A DNA stretch of 23,184 nucleotides, taken from positions 1 through 23,184 of the IMG/VR virus record IMGVR_UViG_3300047095_001770; one strand, written 5' to 3'. Positions 14,311 through 21,551 of the stretch are shown here, piece after piece. The position numbers were made by a program, and so were the translations under genes. The DNA is from a virus. The notes beneath the pieces are model-generated. The model did not search any database. It saw only the letters and a program-made list of their open reading frames with translations, and was not told the origin of the DNA. Positions within the stretch are counted from its first letter, which is position 1, and every line of letters starts with the position of its first letter.

Positions 14311-17300
14311 ATGGCACAAAAATTAAATCTCAATCGCTTTAAATCAAGTGGCGTCTACACAGTCGAAATCGATGAGAGTCAAAACGTTGCATTACCTCTA
14401 GGAACTGGCCGATTAGTTATCGGATCTAGCAAAAGAGGACCAATTAATACCGTTGTGGCTTTAAGCGACTTAAACAGTGCGCTAGCAGTTTATGGTGAAA
14501 GAGACACTAAACTTGAAAGCAAGGGCAGTTATTTCCATAGAACACTTGAAGTAGCGCTAAGAAAGGGCCCAGTTTATGCTTTGAACGTATTGCCAACTGA
14601 CGATACATTAGACAAAGTAACATTTGCAACATTTAACACTGAATCTGCATCATTCAATTCAGATTTTACTGCATCTGCATTCGAGCAACCACTTTCTAGC
14701 TTCTTTAACACACAGAAATTATGGTATGCTGACGAAGACCAGTTCAACAGAACTAAAAATAACGCGTTGAGTTCAGAAGATGACAATAAGATTTTTTCTA
14801 TTGTTAACTTAGGAAAGCGCCCAGTTACAGTTTGGGCAAAGCTAGCTGATGTTGCTGGATATGACGTAACCGTTAAAGAATATTATAAAATTACCGGAGG
14901 TGATAAAGTAACTATTCCTAGTTATCTTCACCCAGATGATATTGTTGCTGACTACTTAATCGAGTTGATTGCAGTAGAAGGTGATTGGACTGATAACGTA
15001 AGGTTAGCAAACGACCCAGTTTATAAAACTTACTTCAATGAAAGAGGTATTATCATGTCTAAAATTAACGGATTCTTAAACTTAAGAGAAGTTAAGAATA
15101 TCGCAAGAGTAAATGGTTCAATTATTCCTCAGTTTAAAGATGCATCTGGTGCAGACATTTCAATTGATAGAGTATTCAATAGATTATTCTCTCAAACTGA
15201 ATTATTTTGCGCGCTAGATGAAAACAAAATTGAATTAATCGATCTTGAAACTGCATTTGCAAATGCTTCAATGGATTCTCACAGAATTGATTTAGCTGGA
15301 CATGGTTACATGGATCTTATTGCAGCAGATTTCCAAGATTACTTTATCGATAATGGTTTTACCGGAGATTACACAGACGCTAATGCTAAATTAGATGTAC
15401 TTGGTTATAAAGCTCCTGTTAAAAATACAGCTGTATTTGAAGTTACAACTGGAGCAAGTGATTCTTGTAGAGTGGTAACTGAATCGGGTAATCAAATTAT
15501 TATTGCACGTGAAGGTAGTCAACTTTATAAAGCATGGTATGATGGTTTTATTGTAACTGGTAATGGATTTATTACTACGCAAAATGGAACAACTGCCTCT
15601 AAGTATATTAAAGTTGAGCCAGGTTATACTGAAGTAGTTAACTTAGTTACTAAAAGCTATATCAAAATTAAATGTTATGATAACGTTGCTTTAACTAACC
15701 AAAGTGCAACTATCCCAGTAATTACAGTAGTAGATACGTTTGTTAAAATCTCTCTTGATATACATGGAACAGCATCAACTACGAAAGTATTTGATTTTGC
15801 AACTGAACTTACTGCAAATAACTCTGGTTCTGAAATTACAACAACTAAAACTGCTCTTAATAAAATTGAGATGAAGGTTCTTAGTTCAACTTCAGTAACA
15901 GTAGGAAATGCTTCCCCTGTCGTAACTGCAAGCAATGCTTCTTACTTAGCTGATGTTGCAGAATTTGTAAAGCCTAATCACTATGTTAGAGCTAAAGCAA
16001 ATGGTGCAAGTCGTTCAAGATTCTTAAAGATTGTTTCAGTTGCTGGAACAGACGAAATTACAACAACTGCAGTCGTTACACCAGCTGTACCGGCAGTTAA
16101 TGAAAGTGGAATCGCAGTAGATGCATTTATTGCAGCTGCCGCTAGTATTACTCTAAGTGCAGCAAACGCAAACATTATTATTGGATGCGCAATTTCTGGT
16201 ACTGGTATTGCACCAAATACTACTGTAACAAATAAAGTAGGTTTAGTATTAACTCTATCTACACCAACTACAGGAGTTAGCGGTGGAACTTACACGTTTA
16301 CAAAAGCTTTAGTTCCAGCATTTACTACAACTACTGCAAAAACATATAAGAAATTCGTAGTTACAACTTTAGTACCTAGCGATGCAACAATTATTGGAAT
16401 TGATGTTGATACAAATATAATTTTCCACAAAGGAATTAGAAATTATATCGGTTCATCTAAAGGTGTTAAATTAAGCGGATTTACAATGAGAGATGCTCAA
16501 CTTCCTAATGGAACAGCATCACGTCAAGCAGATATCTTAGGATGGTTATATGAAAATACAAATATTGCAAGTACTTTAGCAGAAGGTCAAGCTGTAGATT
16601 TCAGATACATCATTGATACTTACGAAGGAGAAATCTCTGGTTCATCTAAATATTATTTAGCAAAAATTGCTGCAGATAACGGTCAGTGTTTAGCAATCCT
16701 AAATGCACCATCTTACAGACAATTAGAACTTTCAGTTGAGCCTTCATTCTCTGATATGACTACAAAATTAGTTTCAGCTAAGCACATTGCAGATGGTGGT
16801 AATTTGGATCTTAATCCAACTACAACTCTTAAATTTGTAGACGAAGAAGTTAATGGAGTTCCAATGGCATCTTATGCTGCATACTTTATGCCTAACTTAA
16901 TTGTAAATGATAACGGTAGAAACAAATCAGTTCCGCCTGCAGCTTATGTTGCAAATGCATTTATGAATAAGTTTGAAGCTGGAAGACCATTCTCAATTGT
17001 AGCTGGTAAAAATGGTATCTTAGGAGATCCAGAAATTGTTAACGTTGAATATGAATTATCTCAAGAAGATAGAGATTACTTAGAGCCAGCTGGTTATAAC
17101 TTAATCGTTCGTCGTAGAGGTTTTGGTATCATGGTATTTACAAATAATACTGCATATCAAAAAATTAATTCAGCTCTTAACAATACTCACGTTAGAGAAG
17201 CTCTTTCAACAATTGAAAAAGATATCGAAAGAATCCTATTCAACTTCTTGTTTGACTTTAATGACGAAATCACTCGTTTAAGAATTAAAACTCTAGTAGA

Positions 17301-17523
17301 AGGTTACTTAGAAAGAGCTAAAAATGCACAAGGTATTGCAAGTTACACAGTGGTATTCGATTCGACTAATAACGGTCCAGAGGTACTATCTGCAAACTCA
17401 GCAATTATCGATGTATTCTTAGATTTTCCAAGAGGTATTCACAAATTCATCAACCGTATTACAATTACAAGAGTTGGTGGAGGTCTTGCCTCAGAAGCAA
17501 CTGGATTTATTCCTTCATTCTAA
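14311..17523 (+). CDS. 18: Tail sheath protein, T4 gp18-like, with large insertion
   Basis: This is the contractile sheath subunit. It has 1070 residues against 659 in T4 gp18. The N-terminal part (GVYTVEIDESQ, then LVIGSSKRGPIN, then a YGERD segment) and the C-terminal 330 residues (KNGILGDPEIVNVEYELS, then NLIVRRRGFGIMVF, then LFDFNDEITRLRI and a final strand ending ITRVGG) carry the conserved sheath core that forms the inner ring and the handshake strands. Residues about 368-708 are an insertion rich in Thr, Ala, Val and Ser with beta-like strands, including the motif CAISGTGIAPNTTV (about 625-638), a pattern seen in Ig-like or decorative phage domains. The insertion should lie on the outer surface of the tail. 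The sheath is transcribed alone, against its minus-strand neighbours. Confidence 0.9.
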   Translation: MAQKLNLNRFKSSGVYTVEIDESQNVALPLGTGRLVIGSSKRGPINTVVALSDLNSALAVYGERDTKLESKGSYFHRTLEVALRKGPVYALNVLPTDDTLDKVTFATFNTESASFNSDFTASAFEQPLSSFFNTQKLWYADEDQFNRTKNNALSSEDDNKIFSIVNLGKRPVTVWAKLADVAGYDVTVKEYYKITGGDKVTIPSYLHPDDIVADYLIELIAVEGDWTDNVRLANDPVYKTYFNERGIIMSKINGFLNLREVKNIARVNGSIIPQFKDASGADISIDRVFNRLFSQTELFCALDENKIELIDLETAFANASMDSHRIDLAGHGYMDLIAADFQDYFIDNGFTGDYTDANAKLDVLGYKAPVKNTAVFEVTTGASDSCRVVTESGNQIIIAREGSQLYKAWYDGFIVTGNGFITTQNGTTASKYIKVEPGYTEVVNLVTKSYIKIKCYDNVALTNQSATIPVITVVDTFVKISLDIHGTASTTKVFDFATELTANNSGSEITTTKTALNKIEMKVLSSTSVTVGNASPVVTASNASYLADVAEFVKPNHYVRAKANGASRSRFLKIVSVAGTDEITTTAVVTPAVPAVNESGIAVDAFIAAAASITLSAANANIIIGCAISGTGIAPNTTVTNKVGLVLTLSTPTTGVSGGTYTFTKALVPAFTTTTAKTYKKFVVTTLVPSDATIIGIDVDTNIIFHKGIRNYIGSSKGVKLSGFTMRDAQLPNGTASRQADILGWLYENTNIASTLAEGQAVDFRYIIDTYEGEISGSSKYYLAKIAADNGQCLAILNAPSYRQLELSVEPSFSDMTTKLVSAKHIADGGNLDLNPTTTLKFVDEEVNGVPMASYAAYFMPNLIVNDNGRNKSVPPAAYVANAFMNKFEAGRPFSIVAGKNGILGDPEIVNVEYELSQEDRDYLEPAGYNLIVRRRGFGIMVFTNNTAYQKINSALNNTHVREALSTIEKDIERILFNFLFDFNDEITRLRIKTLVEGYLERAKNAQGIASYTVVFDSTNNGPEVLSANSAIIDVFLDFPRGIHKFINRITITRVGGGLASEATGFIPSF

Positions 17524-17546
17524 TAAGAAGACTCTTTATAAACAAG

Positions 17547-17569
17547 AAAAGCCGCGTAAAGCGGCTTTT
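17547..17569. terminator. Bidirectional Rho-independent terminator after tail sheath
   Basis: The arms AAAAGCCGC (17547-17555) and GCGGCTTTT (17561-17569) form a perfect 9-bp stem with loop GTAAA, followed by seven T on the plus strand and A-derived T on the minus strand. It lies between the sheath stop (17523) and the co-chaperonin stop (17591) and can end both transcripts. Confidence 0.92.
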
Positions 17570-17590
17570 TTTATGAAATTAGATTAGATA

Positions 17591-17905
17591 TTATCTTTCC
17601 CCTGGTTCAAGAAAAGTTGGAACCGAATCTGTTACAATTTTAGCAATAACTTCATGCGCAAGAACTACTAAATAGTTTTCGCCATTCCATTGCATATCAA
17701 TTCCAGCATGGCGTTGATAGATTACTTTATCGCCTGGTTCCAATGGAATAGGTCTTTCCATTCCGCCGCCTACTGAAATTACAGTTCCACTATTGGAACG
17801 CTTTCTGGTATCAGGCGGAAGAATTATACCAGTTTCAGTTTTTTTATTTTGTTCATCGGGTTGAATAACAACTCGATCATAAATTGGGATTATTGGTGAA
17901 TTCAT
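17591..17905 (-). CDS. GroES-like co-chaperonin (functional analogue of T4 gp31)
   Basis: This 104-residue protein is a heptameric GroES-type lid for the host GroEL chamber. It has the family start IYDRVVIQPDE, a mobile-loop region TETGIILPP (the IIL would bind GroEL) and the roof and core segments GTVISVGGG, PGDKVIYQ and YLVVLAHEVIAKI. About ten extra C-terminal residues (VPTFLEPGER) extend beyond the usual 95. T4 gp31 fulfils this role for capsid folding but is much diverged; this one is closer to bacterial GroES. The start overlaps the upstream gene as ATGA, indicating coupling. Confidence 0.9.
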   Translation of the reverse strand: MNSPIIPIYDRVVIQPDEQNKKTETGIILPPDTRKRSNSGTVISVGGGMERPIPLEPGDKVIYQRHAGIDMQWNGENYLVVLAHEVIAKIVTDSVPTFLEPGER

Positions 17906-19014
17906 TTTGTAGAATGATATTTTTTAAATGAGTTAATGTCAAATCTCTTTATAGAGTTAAAGTCAAACGACTCTCGGATTGAACCAGAGAGCTTCGCAGG
18001 GACATGATCTATTGAAAGACATATGATCTTAATATTAAAGTCTAAGGTCTTTCTGAATTGATCCTGTAGCTCTTGGGTAGTTAATTTAAGTTCCTTTGTA
18101 CTAGCTTCAACAATCATATCCTTTACATAAGGATCATTGGTTCTTAGTTTATGAACAAGGATTGACCAATCCCCTTCATTTTCTTTAAGTTTAGAAATTA
18201 CAGCTTCAATCTTAGACTTTGTCATCTTTGGATGGACTCTAGGAATTGCATCAGATGGATCGCCACCTAATACCTTTAACATAAGTTCCTCTGATGGATC
18301 TACTTCATATTTAACAAAATCTCTTTGAGTAAATTCTCTAAGAAGTTCGTCAATATTAGAATTATCAACAGCTGACTCAAAATTAAAAATATCAATTGTG
18401 GCTTCTTCTTGCTTCTTGTGCGCAACAAACACTCTTTTATTTTTAGTCATCATTTTTGGTGTAACTAATATAACTGAGCGCTTACCGCTTTCTAGCAATT
18501 GAATTAAATCCTTATCTACTGACCAAATACAAATGTCACCTTCAAAATTATCAACGATATGTGCAATTAAATCATCGCCTTCTGCTCCAAGTATTCTAGA
18601 AGACGCTGCTCCCATTTCCTTTAGATCCGATAGTATCTCATTTTGAAATAATTCAAAGAAAAGATAGATTTTATCGTCGTATTTTCGATTACCCTTGTAT
18701 TCAAATTGATCGTCTTTTCTGTCCTCTTCTGTAATAAAGAATTGTTTGATATATTCTTTTCTCCAGCTCTTTGAGTCAAAAACGAAAAAAACAGCTCCAG
18801 CGCTTCCCTTGAACGGAGAAACAATGGAGCTGAAGTAGTTGATAACAAAATTTCTAAATGTTACAGCAGCTTGCTGTTTTAGCATAAACTTGCTGTCATC
18901 CAATAAGTCATTGACAAAGTACTTTTCACCGATTCTTTTGTCTTTTTGTAACATGTTTTTGACAATAGAAGCGGATACGTTAAGAAAAGCATTTCCATCA
19001 ATTACTATATTCAT
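17902..19014 (-). CDS. rnh: 5'-3' flap exonuclease / RNase H (T4 rnh-like)
   Basis: This FEN-type nuclease removes RNA primers and 5' flaps from lagging-strand fragments. The 370-residue protein shows the acidic metal sites in order: D6 in VIDGN, D80 in FDSKSWRKE, EGDD (145-148), SVDKD with D167 and D169, and GDPSDAIP with D252 and D255. Between them is a Lys/Arg-rich helical arch region (YKGNRKYDD). It is longer than T4 RNase H (305). It is the third gene after gp32, agreeing with T4, where rnh lies downstream of 32. The start overlaps the upstream stop as TAATG. Confidence 0.88.
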   Translation of the reverse strand: MNIVIDGNAFLNVSASIVKNMLQKDKRIGEKYFVNDLLDDSKFMLKQQAAVTFRNFVINYFSSIVSPFKGSAGAVFFVFDSKSWRKEYIKQFFITEEDRKDDQFEYKGNRKYDDKIYLFFELFQNEILSDLKEMGAASSRILGAEGDDLIAHIVDNFEGDICIWSVDKDLIQLLESGKRSVILVTPKMMTKNKRVFVAHKKQEEATIDIFNFESAVDNSNIDELLREFTQRDFVKYEVDPSEELMLKVLGGDPSDAIPRVHPKMTKSKIEAVISKLKENEGDWSILVHKLRTNDPYVKDMIVEASTKELKLTTQELQDQFRKTLDFNIKIICLSIDHVPAKLSGSIRESFDFNSIKRFDINSFKKYHSTK

Positions 19015-19328
19015 TATTTAGCTTTTTTAGCAGTAGTTTTTGCTTTCTTAGGAGCTTCCTCTTCTGCAGGTTGTTCATTTTGAGAAGCAGATGGAGTTAT
19101 CTTACGAATTGCTTTTGCAATAAGTTCAGCCTCATCCAAATTATATGCTCCCTTAAGTTGTCCATGATTTGCTGCTGAGATTAACACGATTAGTGCATGC
19201 TCAGGAGACAAATTTTCCAAAAACTTATCATAATCTGCTTTATCTGTGTAAGAAATAGTAGACAATAAGTACGTTTTTTGTAAGTCCGGTTGAGGAGTTT
19301 CCTCAGTATTTACTTGTTCTTGTGACAT
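19014..19328 (-). CDS. Unknown small protein between gp32 and flap nuclease
   Basis: This 104-residue protein has a Gln/Glu-rich N-terminus, a compact helical middle (about 30-75) and a disordered C-terminus ending with Lys/Ala repeats (KKAKTTAKKAK), which could bind DNA. In T4 the genes between 32 and rnh are 59, 33 and dsbA. A weak resemblance to DsbA around the helical middle (an A..H..LK..YN pattern) is not enough to assign it. The basic tail argues against gp33, whose C-terminus is an acidic and hydrophobic clamp-binding peptide. It overlaps rnh as TAATG. Confidence 0.75.
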   Translation of the reverse strand: MSQEQVNTEETPQPDLQKTYLLSTISYTDKADYDKFLENLSPEHALIVLISAANHGQLKGAYNLDEAELIAKAIRKITPSASQNEQPAEEEAPKKAKTTAKKAK

Positions 19329-19348
19329 GTATTTAAATTATTTTAAGA

Positions 19349-20374
19349 TTAAAGATCTGCCAATAAGTCATCAAAGTCATTAGATGGAGCAGATTTCGCT
19401 GGAGCAACTGGTGCTGGAGCTGAATCAAACTCGTCAAATGCATTATTTGAAATTGGTTTAGATGGTGCAGCAAAGTCTAGATCATCTGCAACTACTCGAT
19501 TTACAGGTTGAGCAGATTTAATTGCTGAGAAATAAGGTTTAATTTTCTCATCTCTTGTGTTTGCTAAAACTGCATCAAGAATAGATTTGTGAGGAATAAT
19601 TGCCTTAATAAATTCAGCAACTTTTTCATAATCTGAGTCAGACCATTCTTTGTAGAAGTATTGACCTAGATCTGGAGAATTTTTCTCCAAGAATCCTTTT
19701 ACGTAGGTTTGAACTTTTTCTTCTCCATTTACTGGAAGTTCGCGACCGTCATCTAATTTAAGGATTAGCGGGCTTGTTTCTGACATAAATTTAGAAGAAG
19801 AATAATCTCTCCAGCTCTTAGTTTTACGCTTTACTACAAGTACCATGTCTTTTCCTTCTAACATTGAGTAAGGATTGATTTTCTTGATGTTCATCAATTC
19901 TGCTTCTGGACTCAATTCTTGCTGGATCAAATTATCGATGTTGTAGCCAAAGCTATACACTTTAATTTTTCCTTCAAGCTGTGGAAACTGAGGGTCTTTC
20001 TTAATGTAAACAAGAGAGTAGTAATTGTAAGCTCTCATGAAATTCTTTTGAATCTCTTTTACAATTTCTGGTTCTTCATTTGCTAATTTACGAAGCTCTA
20101 GATCAAGAGTCCATAAGATTGAAGATTTTCCTAATGAAGAAGGGCAATCGATTGTAAATCTTTCACCAGTCAAAGGGTTTGTCATTCGAGCATAGTACTT
20201 TTTGTACTTACTCTTAGCTGGATCCCCGATCCAAGGAATAAATCTGATTACTGAACGGTAAACTCCATTTTGAGCTTGATCTGGTCCAGGATTGTAGAGG
20301 TTTTCGTCTACTTTGCGTGCGGTGCCTGCTTTAGGGGCGGTAAAGTCGTCGGTGTTTAAATTGAATAAATCCAT
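19349..20374 (-). CDS. 32: Single-stranded DNA-binding protein gp32
   Basis: This protein coats ssDNA at the fork and organises the replication complex. The 341-residue protein (T4: 301) has a short N-terminal segment, an OB-fold core beginning YRSVIRFIPW (39-48), the KDPQFP...GKIKVY segment corresponding to KDPAAP...GKVFKY in T4, and an acidic, Ala/Pro-rich C-terminal tail ending DFDDLLADL, nearly identical to T4's DLDDLLNDL. The zinc ligands of T4 (His64, Cys77, Cys87, Cys90) are reduced to a single Cys77, so this version probably lacks zinc. A candidate strong promoter precedes it. Confidence 0.93.
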   Translation of the reverse strand: MDLFNLNTDDFTAPKAGTARKVDENLYNPGPDQAQNGVYRSVIRFIPWIGDPAKSKYKKYYARMTNPLTGERFTIDCPSSLGKSSILWTLDLELRKLANEEPEIVKEIQKNFMRAYNYYSLVYIKKDPQFPQLEGKIKVYSFGYNIDNLIQQELSPEAELMNIKKINPYSMLEGKDMVLVVKRKTKSWRDYSSSKFMSETSPLILKLDDGRELPVNGEEKVQTYVKGFLEKNSPDLGQYFYKEWSDSDYEKVAEFIKAIIPHKSILDAVLANTRDEKIKPYFSAIKSAQPVNRVVADDLDFAAPSKPISNNAFDEFDSAPAPVAPAKSAPSNDFDDLLADL

Positions 20375-20397
20375 TGTTACTTTGGTTTTTTAAGTTT

Positions 20398-20428
20398 ATT
20401 ATAGATATTTTACCCAATAAACTGCCAA
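20398..20428 (-). promoter_or_regulatory. Candidate sigma70-type promoter for gp32
   Basis: On the minus strand TTGGCA (20423-20428) and TATAAT (20398-20403) are separated by 19 bp. The -10 is a perfect consensus; the spacer is slightly long. Transcription would start near 20391, giving a leader of about 17 bases. It begins 5 bp after the stop of the upstream metallopeptidase gene. Confidence 0.5.
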
Positions 20429-20432
20429 AGTT

Positions 20433-21095
20433 TTACTCAAATTTGATATTATGTTGGATTGCCCAATTTTTCCAGGTGTTGAGAACAATATTGATTTGGT
20501 CCTGGGTAATAAATCCTAGTTCTAGGAATGGGGTTAAGTATTCAATTGCGCATTCTTTAACGGTTTGGCCAGAGTGCTGAGCTTCTTCAGCGAGTCCTCT
20601 AACTTGCGCAGGTATTTCATCGCTTAATATAAAATAACGATAATCTGACTTTGCAGATTCTCTAGTAATTGGTCTAGGTATTTTAACTTTATGTTCCGCT
20701 GAGAAATTCGGACCTCTTTGAACAATATGTTCAATTTCATGTCTAACTACATCGAGTAGTCTAGACTTTAGTTTTTGTGAATCTATTTGAGTTGGATCAA
20801 CTGCAACTGAAATTTCAATTTCTGCGCCATCTTCTGAATCTCCACCAAAAGAGTCTCCATCTATTGCATGGCCAAATCTTTCAAATTTTAAAACTTCAGA
20901 TGGAATATTCTTAAAATATAAATCCCTTGCTCCAAACAGAGTGTCGGTAATTTTGATATTAACCTTTAAATCAAAATAGAGAGGTTTAGTGTATTCTAAT
21001 GCAAAAGAACGATATCTTCCGACTTTTCCGGCGCTTTGCTGAATTAGTCGAATGATATCGTTTGTTACATTTTGAGAAATTTCACTAAGTTCCAT
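20433..21095 (-). CDS. Putative zinc metallopeptidase, HExxH type
   Basis: This 220-residue protein contains VVRHEIEHIVQ with the HExxH zinc motif at H119, E120 and H123. A Glu in SDEIPAQVRGL (E160), about 36 residues on, is a suitable third ligand, as in gluzincin-like minimal peptidases. The N-terminal 100 residues hold beta strands and an acidic, Gly-rich loop (about 79-92). No signal peptide or transmembrane segment is seen, so it would act in the cytoplasm or inside the virion. Its start overlaps the upstream gene as TAATG, so the two are probably made together. Substrate and role are unknown; a structural gene with a vestigial site is possible. Confidence 0.72.
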   Translation of the reverse strand: MELSEISQNVTNDIIRLIQQSAGKVGRYRSFALEYTKPLYFDLKVNIKITDTLFGARDLYFKNIPSEVLKFERFGHAIDGDSFGGDSEDGAEIEISVAVDPTQIDSQKLKSRLLDVVRHEIEHIVQRGPNFSAEHKVKIPRPITRESAKSDYRYFILSDEIPAQVRGLAEEAQHSGQTVKECAIEYLTPFLELGFITQDQINIVLNTWKNWAIQHNIKFE

Positions 21096-21526
21096 TATGC
21101 TAAAAATATCAAATTAATATCTTTTGTTGTTGGTTCTCCGTCTTTTGTAAAATCTACATCAATTACAGTTTGAGGTCTTCCAAATTCATTGGCTTGAACA
21201 GCTGCTGTAAATTTCTTATGAGCATCTTTAATTTCAACGTCTTTACCGTTTAAGTAATCCAAAATATCTTGTGAAGAATCTTTTGCATTCTTTTCAATCC
21301 ATTCTTTAACTCGGTCCATGTCTAAAACATATTCATTATATTGTTTAGTTACCATGTCACCAGGTCGATCTGCTGTGCCAATTGGATTGGATATTAAAAT
21401 TGCTCTAATTTGAGACTTTTCACCTGGGGCTGCTGGTGCAGCGGCTTCACCGCCGACTGCTGCCATTGGATCTGCTGCAAGAGGATCATCTTGTTCATTT
21501 AACCAGGAAGTAAAGTTCTTAAGCAT
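21095..21526 (-). CDS. Unknown protein with capsid-targeting-like N-terminus
   Basis: This 143-residue protein begins MLKNFTSWLNEQ, which resembles the T4 internal-protein targeting peptide MKTYQEFIAE: short basic start, aromatic, three-residue gap, aromatic, aliphatic, any residue, Glu. T4 gp21 cleaves after such a (L/I)xE. An Ala/Pro-rich linker (about 17-36) follows, then a compact domain (about 38-143) with strands and an amphipathic helix. I do not recognise the domain. It is on the strand of replication genes, which weakens a head-protein interpretation. It overlaps the metallopeptidase as TAATG. Confidence 0.75.
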   Translation of the reverse strand: MLKNFTSWLNEQDDPLAADPMAAVGGEAAAPAAPGEKSQIRAILISNPIGTADRPGDMVTKQYNEYVLDMDRVKEWIEKNAKDSSQDILDYLNGKDVEIKDAHKKFTAAVQANEFGRPQTVIDVDFTKDGEPTTKDINLIFLA

Positions 21527-21551
21527 AATAATTAGGTCTTTATTCTATTTA

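Noticed and set aside
15675-16175. Minus-strand frames of 64-86 residues opposite the sheath insertion
   Set aside because: They are Ala/Val/Thr-rich products of reading the repetitive insertion backwards, with no gene-like start signals.
13998-17610. Shared string GGTTCAAGAAAA in the dUTPase and co-chaperonin genes
   Set aside because: Both copies encode an FLEPGE-type peptide in coding sequence on the minus strand. The match is short and probably reflects the same codons by chance.
1706-20374. Similar first residues of gp32 (MDLFNLNTDDF) and the acidic protein (MDIFNLKSND)
   Set aside because: The match is only about ten residues and does not continue, so it is noted as coincidence or a shared start preference.
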